From: Helicobacter heilmannii
Lineage (GTDB): Bacteria; Campylobacterota; Campylobacteria; Campylobacterales; Helicobacteraceae
Reading direction: 5' to 3'
Assembly (NCBI RefSeq): GCF_001283065.1
Contig: NZ_CDMK01000002.1
Span: 153,496-217,495, forward strand
Length of the DNA: 64,000 nt
A program made the translations under genes and the position numbers. Below, one piece after another: positions 1 through 9,039 of the stretch. Within the stretch, counting starts at the first letter, position 1; each line of letters begins with the position of its first letter. The notes under the pieces are model-generated. The model saw only the letters and a list, made by a program, of their open reading frames with translations. It was not told the origin of the DNA and did no database searches.

Positions 1-105
1 CAGGGCGTGGTTTCGCGCAAAGTCTTTAAAATCGGGCAAAACACCCCCCCTAAACTTGTGGGTGAGAATATCCAAGTTGCCATCCATTTGGAGTTGCACC
101 ACTAA
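1..105 (+). CDS. 3' end of an unidentified protein (partial)
   Basis: An open frame enters from the window edge and ends at TAA 103-105, giving 34 C-terminal residues that finish NIQVAIHLELHH. The alternating hydrophobic residues near the end look like a terminal beta strand, loosely like the C-terminus of TonB-type energy transducers, but this is too short to assign. It runs in the same direction as alaS, 44 bases upstream. The start and most of the gene lie outside the window. Confidence 0.5.
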   Translation, partial: QGVVSRKVFKIGQNTPPKLVGENIQVAIHLELHH

Positions 106-121
106 TTTAAGTTTTTTAGGC

Positions 122-127
122 TAAAAT
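122..127 (+). promoter_or_regulatory. -10 element of alaS
   Basis: TAAAAT in the context GGCTAAAATTGCC, about 23 bases before the alaS start. A ribosome-binding site AGGGAG (138-143) follows. No clear -35 box is visible, which is usual for Helicobacter sigma-80 promoters. Confidence 0.45.
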
Positions 128-149
128 TGCCCTTTTTAGGGAGTAGATC

Positions 150-2741
150 ATGGAACTTAAGAAGGCATTTTTAGAGTATTTTAAGGGCTTGGGGCATTTG
201 CAAGTGCCAAGCTCAAGCCTCGTACCCCAAGATTCTTCCTTGCTTTTCACCAATGCGGGGATGGTGCAGTTTAAGGACATTTTCTTGGGCAAAACAAAGC
301 CTTTCACCCACCGCGCCACGAGTGCCCAGCTGTGTATGCGTGCGGGGGGCAAACACAACGACTTAGAAAATGTCGGCTACACCAACCGCCACCACACCTT
401 GTTTGAGATGTTGGGCAATTTCTCGTTTTTTGACTACTTCAAAGAGGAAGCCATTGCCTACGCCTTTGAGTTCGTGCATAAACACTTGGGCTTTAAAAAA
501 GAGAGCATTTACATCAGCGTGCACGAGAAAGACCAAGAAGCCTACCAGCTGTGGCAAAAATTTATCCCCACCAGCCGCATTAAAACCATGGGCGATAAGG
601 ATAATTTTTGGCAAATGGCAGACACGGGGCCCTGCGGGTATTGCAGTGAAATTTACATAGACCAAGGGGAGAAGTATTTTCACTCCAAAGAGGATTACTT
701 CGGGGGCGAGGGGGATCGCTTTTTAGAAATTTGGAATTTAGTTTTTATGCAATACGATCGCTCTAAAGAGGATGTTTTAACCCCCCTTGAAAAGCCCTGT
801 ATCGACACTGGCATGGGCTTAGAGCGGGTGCAAGCCCTCTTAGAGGGGGTGCAAAACAACTTTGACAGTTCCCTATTTAAACCCCTCATGGCGTGCATTG
901 AAAAGAGCTTTGGGCTAGAATATGCCAAGCATAAGGAGTCCTTTAGGGTCTTGGCCGATCACGCCCGCAGTGTGGCGTTTTTGCTTGGCATGGGGGTGTA
1001 TTTTGAAAATACGGGGCGTGGCTATGTACTCAGGCGTATTTTAAGGCGGGCACTAAGGCATGGCTACTTACTACAGCAAGCCCAGGGCAAGAGCCTAGAA
1101 AGCCCCTTTTTCTATGAGATTTTAGGGTATTTTTGTGATCTTGTGTCCGATTATCCACTTTTAAAAGAACACCAAGAGAGCATTAAAGCCGAGTGCAAAG
1201 CAGAGGAGGAATTGTTCTTAGCCACTTTGGATAAGGGCATGCATTTATTTGAAAAGGCACTCACCGAGTGTAAAGGCAACAACTTTAGCGGCAGCGTGGC
1301 GTTTAAACTCTACGACACTTATGGCTTCCCTTTGGATTTAACCGCCGACATGCTACGCGGGCTCAACCTACAAGTGGACATGCAAGAATACCAAGCCTGC
1401 ATGCAAGAGCAAAAGCAACGCTCGGCATATAGCTTTAAGCAAAACAATGCCAAAGACGGCTTGAAGGCACTGGATTTAAGCTATTTAGAGCCCAACCACT
1501 TTGCCGGCTACACCTGCGAGAATTTACAAACCAAGGTCCTCGCCCTCTACCCTCAAGAGCGCAACACTGCGTACATTGTGTTGCAAGACACCCCCTTTTA
1601 CCCCCAAGGAGGCGGGCCTATTGGCGATCGGGGGGTGTTGCTCGATTCTAGCCATGTGCTCTTAGCCAAGGTGCTAGACACGCAAAAGGTGGGCGAGATC
1701 AACGCAAGTTTGGTTGAATTAGAGCCGGGTGCACAGATCAAAGAGGGCGATGATGTAGTGGCACAGGTGAGCGAGCGCGCAGAGATTGCCAAACACCACA
1801 GCGCCACGCATTTGCTGCATTTAGCCCTGCGCACCATTTTGGGCGAAGCCTCTAAGAAAGAGAATAAAAATGCCCAAATCCAACAAAAGGGCAGCCACAT
1901 TGAGCCTAGCCGGTTGCGCTTTGATTTTAGCTTTTACCGCAACTTGAGCGATGAGGAGTTGGAGCAGATCGAAAGTTTCGTCAATGCTAAAATCAGTGAG
2001 GGTGCCCAAACCTGTATCAAAAGCGTGGGCCCAAGCGAGGCAAGAGAGAGCGGGGCTGTCATGCTCTTTGAGGATAAATACCTAGATGAGGTGCGCCTTG
2101 TGGACATTGCAGGCTCTTTAGAGGCGTGTGGAGGTGTGCATGTGAGCAACAGCGCACATATCGGGGGCTTTGCCATTATTAAAAGTGCGGGGGTGAGTGC
2201 GGGGGTTCGGCGCATTGAGGCGGTGTGCGGCAAGGCGTATTACGATTTTATCGCAAATGAGCGGCGTGTGTTGAAGCAAGCCCGCGCCCAGCTAAAAACC
2301 CAAGATTTGTTAAAAGCTCTAAAATATAGAGAGCAAACCCCCAAGAGCACTCCGCCCAGAGAGCCCAAGATCATTCCCATTGAAGGACAAGCCTTTAACT
2401 TAGCCACCCTAAGCGGACTTAAGGAACATTTAAGCCATTTTTTGACCTTCATAGAGAAATACAAGAGCCGACAAGAGCCCGTGGTAGCATTGTTTCAATA
2501 CCACAATTTGCAAAAAAATTGCGTGGAGGTGGTCTTAAAATCTGTGGGCGGGCACGATGTGCGCCCCCTTTTAGAGGCTCTAAAGGCACATAGCCAAAGT
2601 CTAGGCTATGCGAGCAAGGGTGGGGGGCGTGCCGATCACGCCTCTTTGGTCCTCTCTAAGGAGGGGGATTTTAGTGAGCAGGAATTGCAAAGCCTTGAAA
2701 AAACCCTCCACCTCAAGGCCTTGGAGGTCTTAAAACCCTAA
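150..2741 (+). CDS. alaS: alanyl-tRNA synthetase
   Basis: Class II aminoacyl-tRNA synthetase that charges tRNA-Ala in the cytoplasm and clears mischarged Ser/Gly through its editing domain. The 863 residues are full length for the family. The N-terminal catalytic core starts MELKKAFLEYFKGLGH and contains FTNAGMVQFKD. The editing/zinc-binding part shows the HHSATHLLH motif near residue 550 and CGGVHVSN near residue 660. The C-terminus has the glycine-rich GYASKGGGRADHA segment of the C-Ala domain. Start ATG 150 has AGGGAG seven bases upstream. The stop codon shares one base with the ATG of ccoS (TAATG), suggesting translational coupling. Confidence 0.97.
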   Translation: MELKKAFLEYFKGLGHLQVPSSSLVPQDSSLLFTNAGMVQFKDIFLGKTKPFTHRATSAQLCMRAGGKHNDLENVGYTNRHHTLFEMLGNFSFFDYFKEEAIAYAFEFVHKHLGFKKESIYISVHEKDQEAYQLWQKFIPTSRIKTMGDKDNFWQMADTGPCGYCSEIYIDQGEKYFHSKEDYFGGEGDRFLEIWNLVFMQYDRSKEDVLTPLEKPCIDTGMGLERVQALLEGVQNNFDSSLFKPLMACIEKSFGLEYAKHKESFRVLADHARSVAFLLGMGVYFENTGRGYVLRRILRRALRHGYLLQQAQGKSLESPFFYEILGYFCDLVSDYPLLKEHQESIKAECKAEEELFLATLDKGMHLFEKALTECKGNNFSGSVAFKLYDTYGFPLDLTADMLRGLNLQVDMQEYQACMQEQKQRSAYSFKQNNAKDGLKALDLSYLEPNHFAGYTCENLQTKVLALYPQERNTAYIVLQDTPFYPQGGGPIGDRGVLLDSSHVLLAKVLDTQKVGEINASLVELEPGAQIKEGDDVVAQVSERAEIAKHHSATHLLHLALRTILGEASKKENKNAQIQQKGSHIEPSRLRFDFSFYRNLSDEELEQIESFVNAKISEGAQTCIKSVGPSEARESGAVMLFEDKYLDEVRLVDIAGSLEACGGVHVSNSAHIGGFAIIKSAGVSAGVRRIEAVCGKAYYDFIANERRVLKQARAQLKTQDLLKALKYREQTPKSTPPREPKIIPIEGQAFNLATLSGLKEHLSHFLTFIEKYKSRQEPVVALFQYHNLQKNCVEVVLKSVGGHDVRPLLEALKAHSQSLGYASKGGGRADHASLVLSKEGDFSEQELQSLEKTLHLKALEVLKP

Positions 2742-2953
2742 TGCACACCAACACCCTCTTTTTAATGCTCTTTGTATCTTTGATGTTGGGGCTTGTGGGG
2801 TTGCTAATTTTTTTATGGGGCTTGAAGGGCAAGCAGTTTAGCGATGAGAAAAAAATGCTCGAGTGCTTACTTTACGATAGTCCACAGGATTTAGCCATCG
2901 CCAAACAAGAGGAGGAGGCACAAAAATCTAAGAGAAAGGAAGCGCATGGGTGA
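2741..2953 (+). CDS. ccoS: cbb3-type cytochrome oxidase maturation protein CcoS
   Basis: A 70-residue protein with one N-terminal membrane helix (about residues 4-27) followed by WGLKGKQFSDEKKMLECLLYD. The pattern W-x2-(K/R)-x-G-Q-(F/Y)-D/S-D then a short acidic stretch is typical of CcoS/FixS proteins, which help mature the cbb3 oxidase used by Helicobacter for microaerobic respiration. Its start overlaps the alaS stop by one base and its end overlaps the next gene by eight. The cco structural genes are not in this window. The assignment rests on this short pattern and on size. Confidence 0.7.
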   Translation: MHTNTLFLMLFVSLMLGLVGLLIFLWGLKGKQFSDEKKMLECLLYDSPQDLAIAKQEEEAQKSKRKEAHG

Positions 2954-3899
2954 AGTGTATGATGTTGTGGTCGTGGGGGCGGGCCCTAGCGGGATCGCGA
3001 GTGCCATTGAGTGCCAAATCAACGGGGTGTCTAATATCCTGCTGTGCGAAAAGGACGAGGCGTGCTGTGGCATGCTGCGCAAATACTACAAGGCACATAA
3101 ACGGGTGGATAAGGACTACCGCAAGCAGGTGGTGGACATTAAGGGGCATATCCCCTTTGGCGACACCGACAAAGAGGGGGCACTGGATGTCTTTGAAAAG
3201 GCATTATCCGAGCACAAAACTCCCGTGCGCTACAAAACCAACATTGAGAGTGTGGCAAAAAAGAGCGATCTCTTTGAAGTGGCTAGCTCGACTAATGAGG
3301 TCTTTAAAGCGCGTGTGGTGGTGATTGCCATTGGCAAAATGGGCCAGCCCAACCGCCCCAGCTACCAAATCCCCGTAGAGATCATGCGCCAAGTGGTCTA
3401 TACGATCAACGATTGTAAAGAAAAAGAAGAAGTCTTGGTCGTGGGTGGGGGCAACTCCGCCGTAGAGTACGCCATCGCCCTAGCCCCCACAAACACCACG
3501 ACTTTAAACTACCGCCAGAACACTTTCAGCCGTGTCAATGAAGAGAATTTAAAAGCCCTTGAAGAAGCGTTTAACCACAATCTACACAAGAAACTAGGCG
3601 TGGATATTCTGGGCTTAGAGGCCAAAGAGGGGCGCATACAGGTGAATTTTGCCGACAACACCAGCGCAGTGTACGATAGGGTGTTGTACGCCATTGGCGG
3701 GGCGACTCCCCTAGACTTTTTGAAAAAATGCCAAGTGCAGTTAGAGAACAACCTGCCCATGGTGGATGGCAATCAAGAGAGCCACATTAAAAATCTCTTC
3801 ATTGTGGGCGACATTTGCTATAAATCGGGGGCGAGCATTGGCATTAGCTTAAATGGGGGCTTTGATGTGGCGCAAGTGCTTAAAAGTCGTTTGGCTTAG
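2946..3899 (+). CDS. fqrB: FAD/NAD(P)-dependent oxidoreductase, FqrB-like (flavodoxin:quinone reductase)
   Basis: A 317-residue flavoprotein with two Rossmann motifs: VVVGAGPSGIASA near the N-terminus for FAD, and VLVVGGGNSAVEYA near residue 165 for NAD(P)H. A C-terminal NLFIVGDICYKSGASIG segment closes the FAD site. It resembles thioredoxin reductases but lacks their CxxC redox pair in the second domain, as does H. pylori FqrB, which moves electrons between flavodoxin, NADPH and quinone downstream of pyruvate oxidoreductase. Start ATG 2946 lies inside the end of ccoS. The fold and cofactors are clear; the specific FqrB function is inferred from similarity and size. Confidence 0.75.
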   Translation: MGEVYDVVVVGAGPSGIASAIECQINGVSNILLCEKDEACCGMLRKYYKAHKRVDKDYRKQVVDIKGHIPFGDTDKEGALDVFEKALSEHKTPVRYKTNIESVAKKSDLFEVASSTNEVFKARVVVIAIGKMGQPNRPSYQIPVEIMRQVVYTINDCKEKEEVLVVGGGNSAVEYAIALAPTNTTTLNYRQNTFSRVNEENLKALEEAFNHNLHKKLGVDILGLEAKEGRIQVNFADNTSAVYDRVLYAIGGATPLDFLKKCQVQLENNLPMVDGNQESHIKNLFIVGDICYKSGASIGISLNGGFDVAQVLKSRLA

Positions 3900-3933
3900 T
3901 TGTTTATTTTTTACTTTAACACAGGGAGTTGAA

Positions 3934-4476
3934 ATGCAATTTTTTAAGGTTTTTATCCATACAGATGCCAAAGGCTTTGTGGATTTAAAATTTGGGGGCA
4001 ATGCGCCCAAAGAGTTTTTAACGCAAGGATTACCCAAACTCTCGCCTGAGATCTCTTGGGAAGCTCTTAGCGGAGCTAAGAGCTATGCCCTAGAAATCAT
4101 AGACCATGACGCGGCCAGGGTGTGTGGCAAAACCTTTATCCATTGGGTGGTGGGCAATATCAAGGGCACAAAGCTACAAGAAAACGCTTCGCTAGAAGAT
4201 AAAGAGATCGCCCAGGGGGTGAATTCCATGACCGAGGGGTTTTTGCGCTCCGGCTTAAGTCCTAGTCAACAGGAAAAATCTAATGTAGAAAACAGCACCT
4301 ACATAGGCCCTATGCCCCCCAATGGCGATCACCACTATTTGATCCAAGTCTATGCCTTGGATGTGGCGCATTTGGACTTGAAAAAACCTTTCTTTTTGGG
4401 TGAATTGCACGATGCCATGCGCGGGCATATTTTGGGCATGGGTAGGGTGGAATTTAAATACCCCAAGATGCGCTAA
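3934..4476 (+). CDS. PEBP (YbhB/YbcL, Raf-kinase-inhibitor-like) family protein
   Basis: A 180-residue phosphatidylethanolamine-binding-protein fold. Visible signatures are SYALEIIDHDAARVCG with FIHWVVGNIKG (the DPDAP/ligand-site region) and YIGPMPPNGDHHYLIQVYALD (the GP-P-GxHxY motif). The open frame reaches back to ATG 3853 inside fqrB, but the start chosen is ATG 3934. It has AGGGAG five bases upstream and gives MQFFKVFIHTDAKGF, matching the N-terminus of Helicobacter homologues. The biochemical role in bacteria is not established. It directly follows fqrB and may share its transcript. Confidence 0.85.
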   Translation: MQFFKVFIHTDAKGFVDLKFGGNAPKEFLTQGLPKLSPEISWEALSGAKSYALEIIDHDAARVCGKTFIHWVVGNIKGTKLQENASLEDKEIAQGVNSMTEGFLRSGLSPSQQEKSNVENSTYIGPMPPNGDHHYLIQVYALDVAHLDLKKPFFLGELHDAMRGHILGMGRVEFKYPKMR

Positions 4477-4496
4477 TACAGCTTTAAACTTAGCCG

Positions 4497-4505
4497 TGTT
4501 AGAAT
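4497..4505 (+). promoter_or_regulatory. extended -10 for the fabZ operon
   Basis: TGT followed by TAGAAT (4500-4505) forms an extended -10 about 50 bases before fabZ, in the gap after the PEBP gene stop. It would drive fabZ-lpxA-clpX-mreB-mreC. Confidence 0.5.
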
Positions 4506-4554
4506 AGCACTTTTTTATGTGTGGGGGGGACTTCAATAAAACTAGAGGTTAGAG

Positions 4555-5037
4555 ATGTCGCAAGAAGGGTTGTATTTAGATTTAGACATACACACGATCA
4601 GCGCGATTTTGCCCCACCGCTACCCGTTTTTATTGGTAGATCGGGTGTTGCGTTTAGAGCCTTATAAAGAGGTACATGCCTATAAAAACATCACCTACAA
4701 TGAAGAGGTTTTCACGGGGCATTTCCCGGGCAAGCCCATTTACCCCGGGGTGTTGATCGTGGAGGGCATGGCGCAAGCGGGGGGTTTGCTCGCCTTTGTA
4801 AGCCTATTTGGGGCAGACCCTGAAGTGGCGGCGACCAAGATCGTGTATTTCATGACGATCGATCGGGTGAAATTTAGAAGTCCTGTGATCCCGGGCGATC
4901 AGCTCCACTACCACTTGAGCGAGCAAAAGCACAAGGGCATGATTTGGCAGGTGGGGGGCGTGGCTAAGGTGGGCGATAAGGTCGTGGCAGAGGCTGAGCT
5001 AAAAGCCATGATTGTGGATCGCAAGGAAGATAAATGA
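4555..5037 (+). CDS. fabZ: 3-hydroxyacyl-[ACP] dehydratase FabZ
   Basis: Hot-dog-fold dehydratase of type II fatty acid synthesis, removing water from 3-hydroxyacyl-ACP. The 160 residues contain the catalytic histidine in ILPHRYPFLLVDRV and the acidic catalytic residue in GHFPGKPIYPGVLIVEGMAQ. ATG 4555 follows an AGAGGTTAGAG purine stretch. The gene overlaps lpxA by four bases. FabZ next to LpxA is a common arrangement that links membrane lipid and lipid A supply, since both use 3-hydroxyacyl-ACP. Confidence 0.95.
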   Translation: MSQEGLYLDLDIHTISAILPHRYPFLLVDRVLRLEPYKEVHAYKNITYNEEVFTGHFPGKPIYPGVLIVEGMAQAGGLLAFVSLFGADPEVAATKIVYFMTIDRVKFRSPVIPGDQLHYHLSEQKHKGMIWQVGGVAKVGDKVVAEAELKAMIVDRKEDK

Positions 5038-5837
5038 TCGCCCCCACCGCCATCATAGAAGCCGGGGCCAAGATCGACCCGAGTGTCCAGATCGGGCATT
5101 TTTGCGTGATCGGCCCTGATGTGGTTTTAGAAGCGGGGGTGAAACTCTACAACAATGTAACGCTTTTAGGCCACACCACCATTAAGAAAAACAGCACCAT
5201 CTTCCCCTACGCCGTGCTGGGTACAATCCCGCAGGATTTAAAATACGAGGGTGAGGAGTCCTATTTGATTGTCGGGGAGCGCAATTTGATCCGCGAGCAT
5301 TGCATGATCAACCCGGGCACCAAGGGTGGGGGGCATCAAACGATCATTGGCAATGACAATCTATTGATGGCGTATGTGCATGTCGCCCACGATTGTAAGA
5401 TCGGTAACCATTGCATTTTAGCCAATGGCGTTACTTTGGCCGGGCACATTGAGATCGCGGATTATGTTAATATCGGGGGGCTCACGGCGATCCACCAATT
5501 CACCCGCATCGCCAAGGGGTGTATGGTAGCTGGGGCGAGTGCTTTGGGTAAAGATGTGCCCCCCTATTGCAATGTGGAGGGCAATCGGGCATTCATCCGC
5601 GGGCTAAACAGGCATCGCATGCGCAAGCTCTTGCAAAGCAACGAAATCGACTTTATCAGCGGGCTGTATAAAAAGCTCTTTGATTTAGACAGCACTTCCA
5701 TCCGCGACAACGCCCAAAAGATTTTAGAGGAATACCCCAACAATCCCCACGCTAGAGAAATTTGCGAATTTGTTTTAGAAACCCAAAGGGGCATCGCCAT
5801 TAAGGCGGGTTATTTTAAAGAACAGGAGGATGTGTGA
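5034..5837 (+). CDS. lpxA: UDP-N-acetylglucosamine acyltransferase LpxA
   Basis: First enzyme of lipid A synthesis, moving a 3-hydroxyacyl chain from ACP to UDP-GlcNAc. The 267 residues start with a left-handed beta-helix of hexapeptide repeats ([20 protein letters not shown] and similar). The active-site region is [18 protein letters not shown], where the histidine after A is the expected base. A helical C-terminal domain follows ([13 protein letters not shown]). It overlaps fabZ and clpX by four bases on each side, indicating translational coupling. Confidence 0.96.
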   Translation: MIAPTAIIEAGAKIDPSVQIGHFCVIGPDVVLEAGVKLYNNVTLLGHTTIKKNSTIFPYAVLGTIPQDLKYEGEESYLIVGERNLIREHCMINPGTKGGGHQTIIGNDNLLMAYVHVAHDCKIGNHCILANGVTLAGHIEIADYVNIGGLTAIHQFTRIAKGCMVAGASALGKDVPPYCNVEGNRAFIRGLNRHRMRKLLQSNEIDFISGLYKKLFDLDSTSIRDNAQKILEEYPNNPHAREICEFVLETQRGIAIKAGYFKEQEDV

Positions 5838-7132
5838 ATACCCGTTATTGCAGTTTTTGCAGCAAACCCGAGAACACTTTGCCCCACCACCGTCGCTTGG
5901 TGTTTTCGTCTAAAAAATCTGGTAAAGATATACACATTTGCGAATACTGCGTGGAGGTGATGCATCAAGAGTTGCATATCCCTATGCCTGGGGCCTTACT
6001 CAATGCGCCCCTCTCTACGCCCGAAGAAGCCCCTTTAGGCCATACCCAAACCCCCATAACCGCCCCCAAGCTTTTAAAAGAAGCTCTAGACCACTATGTC
6101 GTGGGGCAAGAGGAGGCCAAGAGGGTTTTAAGTGTGGCGGTTTATAACCACTATAAACGCCTAAACCACCAAGAGAGCAAAGACCCCTTAAACCAAGAGG
6201 TGGAGATTTCTAAGTCTAATATTTTATTGGTGGGCCCCACGGGTAGCGGCAAAACTTTAATGGCACAGACCTTGGCGCGCTTTTTAAATGTGCCCATTGC
6301 GATCAGCGATGCCACGAGTTTAACAGAGGCGGGGTATGTGGGCGAGGATGTGGAGAACATTTTAACCCGCTTGTTGCAAGCCAGCGATGGCGATGTAGCG
6401 CGGGCACAAAGAGGGATTGTGTTCATCGATGAGATCGATAAAATCGCCCGTTTGTCGGAAAACCGCTCGATCACAAGAGATGTCTCAGGCGAGGGTGTAC
6501 AGCAAGCCCTTTTAAAAATCATCGAGGGCGCGGTGGTGAATGTCAGCCCTAAGGGCGGGCGCAAACACCCCAATGAAAACTTCGTGCAGATCGACACCAC
6601 GAACATTTTATTCATCTGCGGTGGGGCGTTTGATGGGATCATCGACATCATCAAGCGCCGCATCCACAGCAATGTCCTAGGCTTTGGCAATGAGAAAAAG
6701 ACCAAGGAACAACTAGAAAACATCTTGCACTTGGTCGAGCCAGAGGACTTGATCTCCTACGGGCTGATCCCTGAACTCATCGGGCGCTTGCCCGTGATCT
6801 CCACCTTAAAACCCATTTCTAAAGAGGCGATGGTGGATATTTTGCAAAAGCCTAAAAACGCTCTCATCAAGCAATACCAAGCCTTGTTTCAAATGGACGG
6901 CGTGGAGCTGGTTTTTGAAGACGAGGCGATTGAAACGATCGCTGACTTGGCGATCAAGCGCAAGGTGGGCGCTAGGGGGCTAAGAGCGATCATTGAGAGC
7001 TTTAGCCTAGACATCATGTTTGACTTGCCCACCTTGAAAGATTACCAAGTCATCATCACCAAAGAGTGCGTGTTGCAACACGAAAAACCCTTGTTTATTA
7101 AAAAAAACAAACCCCTTTTAATGCCCTCTTAA
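5834..7132 (+). CDS. clpX: ATP-dependent protease ATP-binding subunit ClpX
   Basis: AAA+ unfoldase that feeds tagged substrates, including ssrA-tagged ones, to ClpP. Its 432 residues begin with a C4 zinc-binding domain (CSFC near residue 6 and CEYC near residue 36). The AAA+ core shows Walker A GPTGSGKT, Walker [10 protein letters not shown], a pore loop in [11 protein letters not shown], and the sensor-2 region GARGLRAI. The GTG start overlaps the lpxA stop by four bases, and an AGGAGG lies just upstream. Its partner clpP is about 45 kb away at 51645, and ssrA is at 26771. Confidence 0.97.
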   Translation: MNTRYCSFCSKPENTLPHHRRLVFSSKKSGKDIHICEYCVEVMHQELHIPMPGALLNAPLSTPEEAPLGHTQTPITAPKLLKEALDHYVVGQEEAKRVLSVAVYNHYKRLNHQESKDPLNQEVEISKSNILLVGPTGSGKTLMAQTLARFLNVPIAISDATSLTEAGYVGEDVENILTRLLQASDGDVARAQRGIVFIDEIDKIARLSENRSITRDVSGEGVQQALLKIIEGAVVNVSPKGGRKHPNENFVQIDTTNILFICGGAFDGIIDIIKRRIHSNVLGFGNEKKTKEQLENILHLVEPEDLISYGLIPELIGRLPVISTLKPISKEAMVDILQKPKNALIKQYQALFQMDGVELVFEDEAIETIADLAIKRKVGARGLRAIIESFSLDIMFDLPTLKDYQVIITKECVLQHEKPLFIKKNKPLLMPS

Positions 7133-7149
7133 AACTAAAGGAAAGAGTC

Positions 7150-8187
7150 ATGATCTTAGATAAACTAATCGGCGTGTTCTCCCACGATGTCGCCATTGAC
7201 CTAGGCACTGCTAACACTGTGGTGTCTGTGAAGGGGCAGGGCATCATTATCAATGAGCCCTCCATCGTGGCGGTCAAGCTCAACAAGTATGACCGTATGG
7301 AGGAAATCCTAGCCGTCGGTACCGAAGCCAAGGAAATGATTGGTAAGACCCCCGCGGGCGTACAGGCCATCCGCCCCATGAAAGACGGTGTGATTGCAGA
7401 TTTTAACATCACGGAAAAAATGATCCGCTACTTCATCGAAAAGGCACATAAACGCAAGTCCTTGATCCGCCCGCGCATCATGGTGTGCGTGCCTTATGGC
7501 CTAACCAGCGTGGAGCGCAAAGCAGTGAAAGAAAGCGCAATGAGTGCGGGGGCTAGGGAAGTCTTTTTGATTGAAGAGCCCATGGCAGCGGCCATTGGGG
7601 CGGGTTTGCCCGTCAAAGACCCACAAGGCAGCTTGATTGTCGACATCGGGGGGGGCACGACTGAAATTGGCGTGATTAGTCTAGGCGGATTGGTAGTGAG
7701 CAAGAGCATCCGTGTGGCGGGCAATAAATTGGACGCGAGCATCGTGGACTATGTGCGCAAGACCTATAACCTGCAGATTGGCGAGCGCACGGGCGAGGAG
7801 ATCAAAATTGCCATCGGTTCTGCCATCGAGCTCAACCCCCCCTTGACGATGGAGGTGAGCGGGCGGGATCAAGTGAGCGGGATTTTAAACACCATTGAGC
7901 TCAATAGCGAGGATGTGAGAGAGGCCATTAAAGAGCAAATTAGAGAAATCAGCAATGCCTTAAAATCTGTGCTTGAAGAGGTCAAGCCTGATTTAGCAAG
8001 GGACTTAGTGGAAAATGGTGTGGTGCTCACCGGCGGGGGCGCGCTCATCCGTGGCTTGGATAAATATTTGAGCAATATTGTCAAGTTGCCCGTGTTTGTG
8101 GGTGAAGAACCCTTGCTTGCGGTGGCAAGAGGCACAAGCAAGGCGATCGAGGACTTAGATCTACTTAGCTCTCTAGGGGAACTTTAG
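7150..8187 (+). CDS. mreB: rod shape-determining protein MreB (actin-like)
   Basis: Bacterial actin that guides cell-wall synthesis. The 345 residues carry the actin ATPase motifs: phosphate-1 DLGTANTVV near residue 17, phosphate-2 IVDIGGGTTEIGVISLGG near residue 165, and the adenosine motif VLTGGGALIRGLD near residue 290. ATG 7150 is preceded by AAAGGAAAGAG. It sits 17 bases after clpX and three bases before mreC. Confidence 0.97.
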   Translation: MILDKLIGVFSHDVAIDLGTANTVVSVKGQGIIINEPSIVAVKLNKYDRMEEILAVGTEAKEMIGKTPAGVQAIRPMKDGVIADFNITEKMIRYFIEKAHKRKSLIRPRIMVCVPYGLTSVERKAVKESAMSAGAREVFLIEEPMAAAIGAGLPVKDPQGSLIVDIGGGTTEIGVISLGGLVVSKSIRVAGNKLDASIVDYVRKTYNLQIGERTGEEIKIAIGSAIELNPPLTMEVSGRDQVSGILNTIELNSEDVREAIKEQIREISNALKSVLEEVKPDLARDLVENGVVLTGGGALIRGLDKYLSNIVKLPVFVGEEPLLAVARGTSKAIEDLDLLSSLGEL

Positions 8188-8190
8188 TTT

Positions 8191-9039
8191 TTGATTAGCC
8201 GGCGCACCCTTTTAGTTTTAATCACTATTTTTGGAGTGCTCTACTGGCTCAACATCAAAGGCTCGAGCAGTTTTATCAGCGATAAAATCCGTGTCTTTGT
8301 TCTCACCACCAAGGATAATTTGGTTTTTGCCTATCAAAAACACTTTGACCAAGCCCGCTTGCTTGAGGAGGATAGACAACAACTCAAAGCCTACGAGAGA
8401 TTAAAGCTCGCCTACGCTAACCTCAGTGCTAAAAGCGAGGCTTTGGTCCTAGAATTGGACGACTTGCAACAGCTCGAGCAAGCCCCCCAAGAACCCCCTT
8501 TGCAACCAGACTTCAAAGAACGAACCTGTCCCCCGAGCGCAGAGGTTACCAACCCCGCCTACCTACTCCCAACCCCCACTTTCACCCCCGCACGCATTTA
8601 TGGCTTTGCCAACATGGACAACCCCTATCGTGTGTTGCTAGACATCCACAAACCCTATCCCAAGGATAAAATTTTAGGGCTGGTCGCCTTTAACCGGGTG
8701 CTTGGCACCATCATCCAACAAGATGGACGCTTTATAGGGCTCTTGCATGGCGACAAGCAAATGAGCTATAGCGTGGTGGTAAAGAGCGGGCAAAGCACCT
8801 ACTATGGCTTTGTGACGAACGAAAACTTTAAAACCTATGTGGATTTCCTGCCTTCTTACGCCGCTCTAAAGGTGGGCGATCCGATCTTTACCAGTGGGCT
8901 GGACCACATCTTTAGCCCAAACATCTATGTCGGCACGATTGCCAGCATTGAGGACCACTACCTTTACAAAAAAGCCCTACTCAACATCAAACACCCCAAA
9001 AACATGCTCTTTGAGGCGATCGTTGTGGCGGTGCCTTAA
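8191..9039 (+). CDS. mreC: rod shape-determining protein MreC
   Basis: Periplasmic scaffold of the elongasome. The 282 residues have a short cytoplasmic tail, one membrane helix (LLVLITIFGVLYWLN, about residues 6-20), a coiled-coil stretch (about residues 45-95) and a beta-rich C-terminal domain with the typical YVGTIASIEDHYLYKKALLNI ending region. It uses a TTG start three bases after the mreB stop. A proline-rich linker follows the coiled coil. No mreD is recognisable next to it. Confidence 0.9.
   Translation: MISRRTLLVLITIFGVLYWLNIKGSSSFISDKIRVFVLTTKDNLVFAYQKHFDQARLLEEDRQQLKAYERLKLAYANLSAKSEALVLELDDLQQLEQAPQEPPLQPDFKERTCPPSAEVTNPAYLLPTPTFTPARIYGFANMDNPYRVLLDIHKPYPKDKILGLVAFNRVLGTIIQQDGRFIGLLHGDKQMSYSVVVKSGQSTYYGFVTNENFKTYVDFLPSYAALKVGDPIFTSGLDHIFSPNIYVGTIASIEDHYLYKKALLNIKHPKNMLFEAIVVAVP

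Noticed and set aside
3853..3933. Upstream extension of the PEBP-family gene giving a hydrophobic N-terminus
   Set aside because: It overlaps fqrB by 47 bases, has no good ribosome-binding site, and the ATG at 3934 has AGGGAG and matches family N-termini. The apparent signal peptide is likely an artefact.
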